A stretch of 64,000 nucleotides of DNA from the NCBI GenBank assembly GCA_030077755.1, contig JAQJZZ010000013.1, forward strand, positions 62,001 through 126,000. Reading direction: 5' to 3'. This document shows, piece after piece, positions 22,991 through 34,869 of this stretch. The position numbers and the translations under genes are program-made. Source of the stretch: Filosporella fistucella. Taxonomy: Eukaryota > Ascomycota > Leotiomycetes > Helotiales. The notes under the pieces were generated by a model. The model saw only the letters and a list, made by a program, of their open reading frames with translations, had not been told where the DNA came from and did not search any database. Numbering within the stretch: the first letter of the stretch is position 1; every line of letters starts with the position of its first letter.

Positions 22991-23190
22991 TTGTTTTTTG
23001 GTCTCAAATCTCAGACCAGGTAGTTCTCTAGAGTAGTTCTCAGCTTTAATATAATATTATTCACAATTACAATCGACTTGTCATCTCTTACACTTCACAT
23101 AGTTGTTTCCTCATACCAAGCTTCCCTTTTCCACCTCCTTATATTCTTGGGTCTCGTAGTCCGAGATAGCATTTGCCACTTGCACGGATT

Positions 23191-23276
23191 CATTGCACGG
23201 GTCTTGCTCATCGTCACCACTCGGACACCATTACACGGGTCTCGTTCTACTTTACTACTCGGACATGATTCACGGG
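23191..23276. repeat. Short imperfect direct repeat (period about 38 bp)
   Basis: Two units, 23191-23227 and 23228-23265, share cattRCACGGGTCT and ACTCGGACA blocks, and a third partial unit ends at 23276. The repeat lies in the leader of the small gene that starts at 23400. Confidence 0.5.
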
Positions 23277-23399
23277 AAGCATACTTCATTCTTCGAAACT
23301 CCTCACTTTCACACATCTGCTATTCTCGAATCCGGAACAAGCAGAGGTAAGACTCTCACGGACATAACTCCTACTTATTATTCTGACATTTTATAGAGA

Positions 23400-23733
23400 A
23401 TGCCCGGAAAGACATACGTGAAGCGAAATGCTTTATTCAATGATATCATTATTCAACCCAAGGAGGTTGAACATATTTACTCCAACTACTATGGTGGAGA
23501 GCACTGGCATTGTCCTTTGTGTGGGGAATATTTTGATACAAAAGAAGCATGGGGAGAGCGTCTCCTCAGGGAAGTTAAGGGAGCACTATGGCTGTAAGAA
23601 AGAAACATTCATTGTCGCTATTTCTTGGCAAGATCATACTAACTTTTACAGTTGCCGTGTTTACAACCAAGGATTTGGTATCTTGAGTGAGCTTGTGGAG
23701 AATTCCTTTCACAATGTAGTGGTTGTGAAATGA
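23400..23733 (+). CDS. Small hypothetical protein with a CPLC knuckle
   Basis: Two exons (23400-23593 and 23652-23733) join across a textbook intron (GTAAGA donor, ACTAAC branch, TTTACAG acceptor) to 91 residues. An upstream intron (about 23346-23396, GTAAGA...TTATAG) in the leader adds support that this stretch is or was transcribed. The protein contains HWHCPLCGEYFDTKEAW, a C-x2-C pair like the first half of a C2H2 zinc finger but without the two His. Function unknown. It may be a shortened member of a lineage-specific zinc-finger family, given the C2H2 fragment 150 bp downstream. Confidence 0.45.
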
Positions 23734-23829
23734 ATGACGGAGAAGAAAAGGACTTGGAGGATCGAATTTGGACGGCAAGTAACAGGCTATCATATTACTT
23801 TGAAATAAATGAATGCTTACGAGCCATAA

Positions 23830-24030
23830 CAGATAATCGCGCCTCCACTTCCCCTATCCAGGCCCAGCTCTACTTTACCAGCAGCAGCCCCAGTTGCAAC
23901 AGTATCCAACGCATTTGCTTGCCCACAATGTACTAAAGTCCTTGCCAATGCGTGGAGCAGAAAGCGTCACATCCAGACTGCTCATCAAAATCGGTCTAGA
24001 TACCAGTGTTTGGACTGCAATATTCGTTGA
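23830..24030 (+). pseudogene. C2H2 zinc-finger fragment
   Basis: The open frame has no ATG. It contains one complete C2H2 finger (FACPQCTKVLANAWSRKRH, then IQTAH; spacing C-x2-C-x12-H-x4-H) and the opening YQCLDC of a second finger before a stop. Preceding residues are Pro/Ala/Ser-rich. No splice junction I tried links it in phase to the small gene upstream, so it is best read as the remnant of a zinc-finger protein gene. Confidence 0.45.
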
Positions 24031-24987
24031 CAAGATCAACGGGGTCAGGCGGACTATGTTCAAAAATTAGGTTGCACCAACACTACACATCACGAAACAT
24101 GATTTGGCATTCTATGCACTTTTTGCTAAGGAATTTGCAGTAGCTTGGGGATGAGAAATGATACATCGGAGATATTCATAGTGATACCCAGATTCAAAGC
24201 GTTGAATTTTAGAAATCGTTGTTTTTGATTCAGTTTATAGTTATCAAAGTCCTCTATTAATAGTTGATATCTCGATTACTAGAGTATCGTTGAGTATGTT
24301 CCTTTTATCATACAGTTTCCCTCCCATTTTGCAAGGATGTAATGCACTATCGTAAGTCACCGTCAAATTTGGAGACTTGAACAGTAATATCAGGCTTTAC
24401 TATGGCAGTCACTATCCCTATATTATCGCGGCAATGATTAAAAAACCGCAAAGAAAGCTCAATGTTACTGCAAAACAGGGAGACTGTGTTTGCTACACTC
24501 AGAGATATAGCAATTGTTGGGCACGACAGTATATATGGGAGGCGCCGGCTGGATCAACCATGGATTGGAGCGAAAACCTGGGAAGTGTGGAAAGGATCAC
24601 CGAAAGCAGGTGTGTGCCACCCAAATCCACTTGACAGACCGGAAGATTGCGTATGCAATACGATCGTTATGACGGGATCTATGCGCAAGATATTCGGGAG
24701 TTTATCGGTGGTGTTTGGAGGGATCGGGAAATCTTTACGTGAAAGTCGTGCTGGACCGGGGGAGCAAGGAATAGACTTGGAGGCAGAAAGCATCGAGAGG
24801 GAAATTTGCTAATAGAGGATTTTGATGACTTTAAAATTGAACGAATTATCCTACACCCAACATACCACTAAGAATTAGAGGTCGTCCAATACAAGAAAGA
24901 TCATTCCATCCATTATCATTACCCTAATAATACCCATATCAGAAATATACATCCTCCCTCATGACTCCCTAAACCTACAATTCCATC
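24031..24987. other. Intergenic; overlapping unassigned frames
   Basis: Two overlapping plus-strand frames (24377-24634 and 24462-24812) have an ordinary amino-acid mix, including CVCYTQRYSNCWARQYIW, but show no domain I recognise and disagree in frame. They may be relics of a gene. No feature is called. Confidence 0.35.
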
Positions 24988-26852
24988 TCATTTCTCCTCA
25001 CCAAAATCCTCTCCCTCCCAAACAGCTTCCACAACCGCCATCCTGCACCCTTCCACCCTTTTCACACCTTTAAACCTAAAGTCCGGACTCGCCTCCTTGA
25101 ATAGTTTTCTGAATTCTTCTTCCGTTCTCTCCTGCGCGTTAAGCAGTGTAAGCATAACCAAATCCATTGTTCGCATAATCCTCTCATCCCAACCATTCTC
25201 CTGTCCCTGTTCTCTCAAACAATGGTCATTAATGACCACCCTGGCACCTTTCTTCAGCGCAGGGATAAGTTGACGAAGCATATTGATAGCGTATTTATCA
25301 GAATGGTTGTGCATGATCCAGCGATAGAGATATACATCTGCTCCCTTAACCGGCTGCTGGGTATGAAAGTCGTGTGCCATGAATTCAATTCTCTCACCTA
25401 TTTCGCCGTCGAGTTTAGGTGCCGAAGCCACTGTCTTAGGGAGGTCTTGAACAATGAATTTCATGTTCTTGTATTGTTTCGCTAGATCCACGCATACAAA
25501 GCCGTGGGAACCGCCAATATCAACAACGGTGCCGCTTTGGGAGTCGATTTCAGACCAGGGGTATTGTGAAAGGAGGTAAGAAACTTCGTAGCCTTCGCCG
25601 CCGGTGAGGGAGGACATGGCGCCTCCCATGCGCTTTGCTCGTAGGGGAGATTTGCCAAAGGTGGCGAACATGGGCTCGACGTCTGTGGTGGAGTTGGCGA
25701 GACAGAAACCGGTTTGAGTTGGTTCTGAGGCGGTTGGGTTGAGTTCTAAGGCGCCGATTGTACGGGCTGCGGCCTGGAGAAATGTCAGTTGTGTTCAGAA
25801 ATGAGGGTATCAGATGAAATTCCGATGAGAGCAGATGCGAGAGCATGAAAAGACGGCACCCAATACGATGAATGCGAAGACAAGGGATGAGAGCTCAAGG
25901 TGGGTGAGTTTGAGTAGCTTGATAGCTGTCCCCTCGGAGACTCATCTCATACCTTTCGAACTCATCCCATAGCCTTCTCGAGGGTCACAACTCTCTACTA
26001 CAGACAGCTCGCAGCATCTCATTCGCTACATCAGACAAAGAGATCAACTTACAGGCCACATATCGTCGGTACAGAAACCGACCCAATCATTCATCATCTT
26101 ATCCTCAGCCAGCACCTTACTCGCAGCAGTATGTGCCACAACATCAGGTGCGACTTCCTTGAAGATACGATTCGTCATTGCATGTCGGAGGAATCTCTTG
26201 ACATTGACTTCGGCGAGGCCAACTGCTTCGGCGATTTGAGCATAAGTTCTCGTTTCATTAACAGGGAAGGATTGTGCTGGTAGTCTGTTAGAATTCTGGT
26301 TGGAGAGGTGACCTGTGGGATGAAATACCGATCTTGTAATGATAAATTGCGTGGAGACTTAGTGAATTGTTGTGCTGCTTTCATTAGTGGACATTTTCAT
26401 ATGAATTTTGGCATCATGAGAGAACTCACATCCCAGGCCATCCATCTAATCGTCTCTGTAGGACCCGTCACCAAATCCCCCAGTTCCTTGGTGGCTCTGA
26501 TAACCTCCTCTCTCGCCCTCTTGATCTCCCCCTCCAATCTAGGGAAATTCGCCGGCGCATCTGCTTCAAATGATGGAGAAGGAATTCCACTCTCCTTGAG
26601 GTATCGATCCAACTTCTCTGTTTCCCTCGTAATGGTCGCAGCAAGCTGTATCAGCTGGGACGTCGTTGGATTTGTCGCTACGGGAGCATGAGGAGTATAT
26701 AATGGCCCACCATTATGCACCGATGGTTCGGTCGATGAGAATCTCTTGCTCTGCTTCTGTCCACCCGATGACGCACTCCTCGAAAGAGGAATACTCCACG
26801 ATCCTAGGCTCAATCTATTTCCCGCCACGCGTAATTTGACCATATTTCTCAT
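24988..26852 (-). CDS. SAM-dependent O-methyltransferase (plant-type COMT family)
   Basis: Four exons (26852-26430, 26374-26329, 26276-26053, 25773-24988) give 492 residues. Exon 2 is only 46 bp, and the last intron is long (279 bp). The dimerisation/winged-helix region reads LHAIYHYKIAQSFPV, TYAQIAEAVGLAEVNVKRFLRHAM. The catalytic domain has VVDIGGSHGF (SAM-binding GxGxG-like), VQDLP, MAHDFHTQQPVKGADVY, and RWIMHNHSDKY with the catalytic His. It would transfer a methyl group to a hydroxyl of a small aromatic metabolite. An Arg/Ser-rich N-terminal extension of roughly 60 residues precedes the usual start and might be a mitochondrial presequence or a mis-set start, although no later in-frame Met precedes the domain. 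Confidence 0.85.
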
Positions 26853-28841
26853 CTTCCGTTTCCAATTTCGATCCTTTCAGCAAACGGAGTTCAATACAGA
26901 CAACTATCTCATGTTACACGTCGCACAACCGGAAAAAAATCTGATTCCCGATTCCAGGTCCTTGGGATTCTCCCCTCGTGTTTTCAGCTCCCAGGTGCGA
27001 TCAGGGTCTATTTCCCGGGCTGCGTGTGCACCGACAGACTGCACCGACAAGGTCTGATAACACTTGTTCCCTGTCCCTGTTCTGTCCGGGTAATAGGTAG
27101 TATATTACACACCAAATGACAATACAACCAATTCTTCCGCAAACAAATCAAATGGATATCAAGCGCGAACAAATAAAAATGCAAACAGAAGGAAAGAGGA
27201 AATGCAATGGGATGGGATCGCGGGTCCTTACAGTTAGGTTAGCTTTTTGCTCCTTGCGGCGGGTGACTGCTCCGTGCTCCGCATGCTACGGACGCTATCC
27301 CAGAGTGACACAAACCGCTGAGCGATGCTCCCGGATAATGGTGCGAGGGCTAATTGGCAGCGCGATGTTGCTTCTGGGCGGAACTTGTGAGTGGATGATT
27401 TGGGTGGGGTAGATTGGGATGGGTCGATATCACATTTGATGCTTCCAGGAAATAATGGAAGTGATACGTGGTTGATGTTGTGCTGAAATTTCATATCTTT
27501 CTGGACTTCGCCGTCCTGCTTGTTGATCGATATTTCTCTATCTCGGCTCTTGAAACTTTGTGTTACTACAAACACGCTTATCCTTCGATCGTCTGGATGA
27601 AGTACTGTAGAGGAATAGAATCTCAAGTCGGAGCGAGAAGCTTGAGCTCATGAACGAGAAAGCTAGGGTGCAAGCTGCAGGATGGAGCAGCACCACGATT
27701 ATCGCGTGCTAAAAAGCGGCCAGGACCCTTGAAGCAATGCCGTTCTGGAGCTAACTCCCGAATATCCATCCTATCAGACAACGTTACGAAATGTCGAAAG
27801 ACTTGGTATTGGGAACCTCGGCCTGGACTCTTATCCTTATCACTCTGTCCCAATTATCATGATATCTGTACTACATAAGCCAAACATCATGAAATGTTGC
27901 AGCTCCAATGTTGAACCAGGAAGCCCGACAAGACACGGCCCAAATGTTAAATAGGGGAGGTTACGCTTCTGGGGGTTGCCGGCGCTGTAGAAGGGCTTGC
28001 ATACTAACGGCTTGCAAGCGACCCGTCCGTTAGCCTTCTGCATGGCAGTCACACCCTTTGGCGTGGCTTTACGATTAATCTCGCGATAGGTGGTGGAAGA
28101 AATGTTTTAGTCATGTCTTTTAGCTTGGGTTGACAAGGCTTTCTGAGACTTGTCGAGCATGATATCTTGAACGTCCATAAAGGCATTTGCGGCCCGATGT
28201 AGAAAGGAACTCGAACCGGATTGACTGTTGTATCGATGCAGCCTGCCGAATGCTGTGTTTCGATCTTTCTCGATTGCAGTCGTGCGACGGTGTTGCAAAG
28301 TTGCACGAAGCAGTCAAAGAGTAAAGTGATCTCATTTAGTCACCAAACCTCCGAATGCTTGCGGGGTAACGATGAATCAGTTCCAGGGTTCGGCAAGATG
28401 TTGGTTGGTGTTGAAACATCAGGCCAGTCAATCTTATTCTCGGATTTTGATAGTTATAGATAACGTCAAGATTTCTCAATTGGCTCATGTGCCAGAAATT
28501 ATATGCAATGCAATATAACCCTTGGAACCCCTGCGTATATACAGTCTTCGAAAATGTGTCCTATGCCTCCTAATATTTTTTTGCTCACATTGATTACTTT
28601 GGTATCGTCATAAATCATAATGCCGCCCACGCAAATGCTAGATTCGACCGCCGATAAGTTCGCTTTGTAGGTATCTCGAAACTCGCTCAAGAACTTCAAA
28701 TCCACACCAACGTCACACCTCAAGCAGACCTGCCCTTCTGTTTCTTCAAGTTCCATCTCTGGTCCCTCTTTTTAACTTACCCTTGGTCCTGGCTTCGCTC
28801 TAACAAGCGGATGACTCTTCAGGCACTTTCGGGATACCTTA
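26853..28841. other. Intergenic, no supported gene
   Basis: About 2 kb between the O-methyltransferase promoter and the 3' end of the LaeA-like gene. Frames such as 27234-27626 (minus) and an ATG-started 85-codon frame at 28499-28756 (minus) have no recognisable domain or convincing splice partners. Confidence 0.4.
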
Positions 28842-30189
28842 TCAGGAACTGTCCGGATACCTCACTCCTGCCTCTGGCTTCTGCCCACAGATGATATGTA
28901 GCGGCATATGGCTATGCACCCATCCCTCCATATACGCCTTCCTCACCTCAACAAGCCATACCTCAACTTCTTCTTTTGACCATTTCAATCCTCGTGTCAT
29001 TGGTCCCAATGCAATGGGTTGTAACCCATCAATTAAGATCGTCCTCCAATATAGCCCCACCATTTTCAGCACTTTGTTCTTTGGCCATAAACCTATTGGA
29101 ACATGGAAAACTCGAGTCGAGACATTGACAAATCCTGCTTCACGCATCATGTTCTCGAGCAGGAGAGTGGCATTGAAATCAACTCCAAGTGCGGCGAGGG
29201 CTTCTATTATAAGACCCCAGTATTGGGCAACAGGGTGATTCTCAGGCATGCTACCGTCATGACATTGCGGGTAGTGATGGATTTCTTGGAGCTCGAACCA
29301 TCCTCCTGGTTTTAAATGTCTATCTCGTTAGCTTATCCAATTTATAAGGGAGAGGAGAATTACTCTAGAACTCTCCCCATCAGTAGCGGCCAATTCTTGA
29401 TAGCCATTACTGTATGCCGTGCGTGAACATAATCGAAATAATTTTGTGGTCGTAGCCATGGAGATTCCACGTCATCGACCATAAACCTAACATTCGGTGG
29501 AACCCATTCTGGCTGAATAGGGCTCAGATCAACACCTAGAACATTTGCCCCTGGATATAAGTCTCCCACTAATTCATATCAGCTTTGTTAACCTCAGGCG
29601 GAAAGAAACACTCACTCTCAATAGCCCAAATTCCCGTTCCGGTTCCCATATCTATAACGTTTTGAGGATTGTTTCCAATGGGCGCAAAATGCAGCCGCCC
29701 TCCCAAAAGATTCACCATCATCGCATGCTTCATATCTTCTCTCTCCTGCTCACTATCGTCATTTGGGAAATTATATGCTCCTTCTCTGAATTTGTGATAT
29801 CGTCTTCCGTTCTCGAACGCATAATCTCGAACACTGCTTGCAAGACTTGTGCTTGCTGATTGCAGAGAATCTGTCTCGTATCCATCATCCGATTCTGATG
29901 GAGCGTATGCCCCAGCATCGATTTCTATCTCTTCTTGTGCTTGTGCTACCGCTGAATCGGTTTCAGCATCTTGAGCTGCCTGCTCGGCGGGAGTGAGGCT
30001 ATCGTATGGGATGCCGACCGGGGCAAAATTGCGGGGTGAGTTCTCTTTTGGAGAAGTTGATTTTGGGTTTGAAGGCTCGGATGGGTGAGTAGGAGATGTA
30101 TTCCTATCCGGTAACGGCGTTGGGACTATGCTCACGGATATCGCGGAGTCGTGCGGTGAAGGGTAATCTCGAGCCATGATTGAAAACAT
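28842..30189 (-). CDS. LaeA-like SAM-dependent methyltransferase
   Basis: Three exons (30189-29616, 29568-29364, 29319-28842) join in phase to 418 residues. The introns are 47 and 44 bp. The N-terminal third is disordered and acidic (Ser, Pro, Glu, Asp). The class I methyltransferase domain then shows VIDMGTGTGIWAIE (motif I), VLGVDLSPIQPEWVPPN (motif II with the LaeA-family PxxPxxVPPN pattern), FMVDDVESPW (motif III), YVHARHT, and LKPGGWFELQE. LaeA and its many paralogues in fungi influence secondary metabolism and development or act on unknown substrates. With no biosynthetic backbone gene nearby, it is more likely one of the paralogues than the master regulator. Met5 (30177) is an alternative start. 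Confidence 0.88.
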
Positions 30190-32732
30190 AAGCAGATATT
30201 TCTTGTAGGAAGGTTGAGATATCAGACTGTGCTGCTGAGGGGTTAATAAGTGTTCTCCAGTGAAATCCGGGAGGAGTTCCGGGAAGTATAAAACGTACGT
30301 GACTATCGAATCCTGCCTACTGTCGGATTCCGTTCAATATGTGGGCCAGAGGTGCCGTGTGAAATGCAACGAAACAATTGGATTCATTACGCTGTGAAGA
30401 GACAAGATATTGAAACCATTCCGAGGCCCAAAACAGTAAGTAAGCAGATATCAAGATCAGGGCAAGACGGAGTTGTAGACGACGAGTGTACGGAGGACAA
30501 GAGAACGATGCCTTGGTCGAGCTGTCACATTTAAAACTGGTGACAATTGCGAACGAGGATCTGAGCTGATGCGGGTGCAGTGGTGGGGATCCGTGGCCCA
30601 AAAGAGTCTGGACGGGCTTTTTAGCATGTCATTGGGGCTGGTCTTTCAGTAAATCACTAAAAACACGGCAGGAGGCGAACGGATGGTGGCCGTTTCAAGG
30701 CACTTGGACCGAAGTTCGCACCCGAGTCTAGACTCTTGTACAGCAAAGGAGACTTCCACCAGGGCACGAGACTTCTATTTTTTGTTCTTCAGCTCGGCAA
30801 TTAACTTTGCAAAGGACTTAAAGTAATCGGAACTTGCCCCTACGTTGTTGAACCTCACCACGGTTATCAGTCAGATCATCCAAGTCCCGGAGATCACAAT
30901 GAGATCGTTTCCCAACAGCATAAAGGTCGTGCGTGCAGGAAGCACTGATCCCAGTACTCCAGCCGACAAATCAGGGTGCAATACCAAGGATGCTTCGAGG
31001 CTGGTAACTGGATGGCATGAGCACTGCCTGCAAAAAGCAACTCAATTGCCCCGCTGACTTACATATTTCCCCCACGTCTCCTCGGTTGGAGGTCGATTTT
31101 GTGCGACATTTGAAGAAAAAAAGGAGTCGACGGGAATTGATAACGATGATAAAGCACGGAGGTGGCACGGCATGAGGCTGCCAACTCTATTTCGGATGAC
31201 TGAGTTTGTTATTTTGCAGTTGGGATTCTAGAAGTAGAATGGATCGTTGCATTCTATGTTGGTGGCGCAAAGAGCCACGTGAAGTCATGGGCTCTCTGCC
31301 GTGGCAATGTTGGATCTAATTCGAGCCGCATGAGATTTTCACGTGGTATTTCGATGTGGTTTTAAGCAAAAAGACGAGTAAGTCTCAAGGGACTCGAGTG
31401 AGACGCTGAACCTTTCAGCAAATTTTAATTCAATTTGACGAGAGTAGACAACTTGCCATAGGCCCATAGCAGGACCGAGGGATGTGATCCGTTCATACGA
31501 TAGCACCACATGTTCTGTCGGTATTAAGAACCCCAGAGATGTGGTGAGAACATTTCAGTGTGCATTAAACCATAGGCATGTAAGGTGTACTATTCGGTAT
31601 CAGAGGCGCCGCTTCAATTTTCTCATGAGTTGAGAGAAAAGCAGATTTAATGACACACCCAAAATGTGGATGTTTTCCAAATCTTATGCCCCCCTCAACC
31701 TTTGAAATCAAAAACGGATAGTGCATTAAGTGTAAATCAAGTGGCCAACCAATCCACTCGAAACTACGTATAGAGTACTGCGTTATTATCATAATGATTA
31801 TAGTGTTCCAGAGACGCATAATATTCAGTATATTCGCCATATCACTATTCACAACGTTCTGCTGGGTACCTAGGGAAGAATCCTTAATCACTATAGCAAT
31901 ACACGAAGTCTTCATGAAAAGCGTACCAAGCACTATACTACAAGTATTCTTAGTAGGTAAGAATGTTAACATACTAGTAATTTATAGATATGCAAGTTCA
32001 AAAAGCTGTGAAAGTATTAAGACTCTTTATACTTGATTACTATAGGTAATTAGCCAAAATGGTGGAATAGCACACAATGTTATCAGAGACAATCCAAGAT
32101 CTAGTTGTGCCGTTTGAGTCTACTGTACGTGGAGATGTATACGAAGAGCGTAGCTCCTACTAAGATCAAAGTAATTCTCTCAAGCATCATAACCTTTCTA
32201 GAGTATTTACCAACTTCACATATGCCAAATTTCAAGACCTCTTCTACATTGAGTAGTATAAAACCCAATGTTTTCTCCATTCTGCCCGCCTCGATCACCA
32301 ATTGCAAAACTCGAAAAGTGGGAGGCTAAACGAGTTTAGAGAGAGAGGCGGATACCACGTTTCGAACCTTGCCGGATGTACGTGGATGAGTAGTTTATCG
32401 TTGTAATGAAACCTATAGATGAAATCACTACCACTGAATATGGGCTGTCAAGACAATGCCTGTCGCACTGCTTTAAGCCACCAGGTCTAGAAGCCGGCTA
32501 CCTCAGCCGCATTTCGACTGTATGTGGCTTGCCTACCTTAGCTTTTCAGGCAGCAACGCTTCTAATGGAACGACGTTTGAACGCTCCTACTATGTTTATA
32601 ATACCTCGTTGTTTAGTTATATTTTCTGACGAATGTTAACAAGTTTCACTATTCGAAAGCTGAAATCATTAGTTCGTTATACAAGCAGCGGTAAAGCCAG
32701 TCGATTGCAGTTACTCTCTATAGCGGCAGCAC
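30190..32732. other. Gene-poor region
   Basis: About 2.5 kb with no supportable gene. The left edge is the promoter of the LaeA-like gene. The stretch 31565-32340 is AT-leaning with frames on both strands (for example 31565-31972 minus) rich in Ile, Leu and Ser, without a domain. It may be decayed repeat DNA. Confidence 0.4.
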
Positions 32733-33260
32733 CATGCAACGATTATGTCTCCAATGCTTAAATTCATATCATAACGGGAGGAATGGCCATGGATTGATAT
32801 TAGTATGGGCTCTCTCGGAGAAATCCTTCGCCGAAATAGTTGTCCAATGTGCCGACTGGTAATTCAGATGGCACAAGATGTATCTATAGGATTGGAAAAC
32901 GAAACAGGAAGGCAGTTAGTACCGAGAAGATTATCTGGCATCTCGATCATAGGGGAAATGGTCGTTTATAATACCGATAATCAGTCTCTGGAGATCGGAA
33001 CTCTAAAGGTATTTCCCCCCTCACGCTGGGCTAGGCTCAAGCCAGCTCACTTAGCCAGTATTTTACGGCTCAATCTACCACAATCTCAAACGCAAGTTTA
33101 CCGAGTGCCGCCCATTTCTATGCGTCTTATCAGAACTTGGCTCCGCAGATGCGAGAAAACCCATGTGAACACCTGTAATGCTCTGGCACAAGCAGCACCC
33201 AAGAATCAGTTTCAGACATATGCAATTATAGCATTCTATAAAATAGTTTCGTTATTCTGA
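32733..33260 (+). pseudogene. Truncated HET-type (heterokaryon incompatibility) N-terminal fragment
   Basis: The sequence reads like the leader of HET-domain proteins: an RLCLQCL motif (from 32733), a frame change near 32800, then MGSLGEILRRNSCPMCRLVIQM and, later, RTWLRRCEKTHVNTCN, the W-L-x2-C-x4-H-x3-C pattern that normally lies just before the HET domain proper. The HET domain itself (the Y-x-x-L-S-Y-x-W-G block) is missing; after 33215 the sequence becomes AT-rich and stops. I therefore read it as a truncated copy beside decayed DNA. It is not similar in detail to the intact HET gene at 48.5 kb. Confidence 0.5.
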
Positions 33261-34047
33261 AAGCATCGTATTGATGTTATCTAGTAGGGTCGTTATATTT
33301 CAATCGAATAGTATTATACAAGAATGGTTGCCTATCACCGTCAGGTCAGTTTTGGCATCTCCTCTCTATACCAGACACGGGAATCCCCTGTAAGATATTT
33401 GTATAAATATATGCATATTCTTATTGTGGATAAGCTATTACCTAGCTTTGCCTTAAATGCAGGAAAGTGATCAAACAAAGGACGTTCAACCTGGAAGGCC
33501 TCGACAACTAAAACAGACTATAGCGAACACAGGAAATTCAGCTTTACTGAAGTAAATATTAGCTCATTGTTCGACAGAGAATTTTAGTCCTGGCCGATGC
33601 CACTCTTATAGGTAGTATTTGGTACTTAGCACCATGCATAGTTGCCGTGCTATAGTGTCCCTATTTAATATTTGTAGGATAACAGTGACATCTTTTCCTT
33701 GTTTGTATTACTGCTAAGTAACAGGTATTAATTAAGTAATATTTAACTTAGTTAAATATTATATAAGTGCTAACCTATAGCTTATATAAAGCCTTCGAAA
33801 TTGATTAGAGCATTAGAGTATAGTATTCAATTAAGAAGTCTTAGAACAATAGTTGGTAGGCGCTGAAGTAAACACAGTTTGAGCTGTAGCACCTAGATAA
33901 ACAAGTGACATGTCTCCTGAAGGGCGGGGTAAAAGTCAGTAGACACTGAGTTGTAGACAATAGGATATACAGGAAAAAACGTTTGCATACAAATGCATGT
34001 TTGAATAAAATGTAAGGATTTTCAAGTAACATCGAGACTATTTCCAA
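33261..34047. other. AT-rich intergenic DNA
   Basis: Contains a TA-rich block around 33700-33800 with many TpA steps, resembling the RIP-like island at 22 kb. The right end is the 3' flank of the phosphatase gene. No gene seen. Confidence 0.4.
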
Positions 34048-34869
34048 TTATTCATGTACCATATCGACCCCCAGCTTATCAGGACGCTGTAGACCTTGAT
34101 TCTCCCACTCCTGCATTGCAAATTGAAACAATTCTAGTTGATTTCCCCTCCTATACATCGGATAGTTCTTCCCTCGGCTTAAGCGGCTCTCCATAGTCTC
34201 TGTCAACCTCGCGTCCGCGTCTTCATTGTCCATGAAGCCTTCCTCAAAAATATAGGACCTGGTCTCGCAGTTATGCCAGCCTGTAGCAGGATACTGCCAC
34301 GAGTCTTCCCAATCACCAGTCAGAAAGTGCAAGAAGCTTCCGTGTGTGACAACGGCAACTTGGACATCTTTATCGCCTTTGCCTACCAAGTCCCGAACCA
34401 TCTTGCGTAAAGCAAATCGAGCGTCGCGGGCACGGGCCTCGATAGCGTTGCTGTGCGGGCTGTAGCGGCTCTTCAACGTCTTGACGTTCCAGCCATCCTT
34501 GACGAGGGAGAGATCAACGGGCCAATTGCTCTCATTTACTGTTGCGTGAATTGAAGATAAGTTGGAGCCTATGTCGCATGGATCATCTGAAGTTTCTTGG
34601 ACGTCTGGGAGGGCAAGGATGTGTGGTACACACTTGCCGTTGGAAGTGAGGGCGGATTGGAAGATCAAAAATGCCGTTTGCAGTGTTCGACACAGTGGGG
34701 AAGCTATGATAAGAGACATTCTCGATTGTTCGAAAAATGAGTTACTACGCAGAATTTCACATTGCTCTTCGCCCAAGGGTGTCAGATGGGGATCTCGAAG
34801 AGTGTATGAGCCCGCTCCAAGATTGTGAAAACCTTGCCCGTGACGAATACAGTGGATGATAGGTGACAT
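34048..34869 (-). CDS. Histidine phosphatase (phosphoglycerate-mutase-like)
   Basis: A single-exon gene of 273 residues. The N-terminus MSPIIHCIRHGQGFHN contains the catalytic RHG (Arg9-His10-Gly11), where His10 would take up the phosphate. LTPLGEEQCEIL and IIASPLCRTLQTA supply the second Arg, and VVTHGSFLHFL carries the second catalytic His. This layout matches the fungal Pmu1-like branch rather than glycolytic phosphoglycerate mutase. Expected reaction: dephosphorylation of a small phosphate ester in the cytosol; the substrate is unknown. It is divergent from the MFS transporter at 35.7 kb. Confidence 0.87.
   Translation of the reverse strand: MSPIIHCIRHGQGFHNLGAGSYTLRDPHLTPLGEEQCEILRSNSFFEQSRMSLIIASPLCRTLQTAFLIFQSALTSNGKCVPHILALPDVQETSDDPCDIGSNLSSIHATVNESNWPVDLSLVKDGWNVKTLKSRYSPHSNAIEARARDARFALRKMVRDLVGKGDKDVQVAVVTHGSFLHFLTGDWEDSWQYPATGWHNCETRSYIFEEGFMDNEDADARLTETMESRLSRGKNYPMYRRGNQLELFQFAMQEWENQGLQRPDKLGVDMVHE

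Noticed and set aside
27234..27626. 130-codon minus-strand frame
   Set aside because: No domain, no signal peptide and no splice partners; looks like chance.
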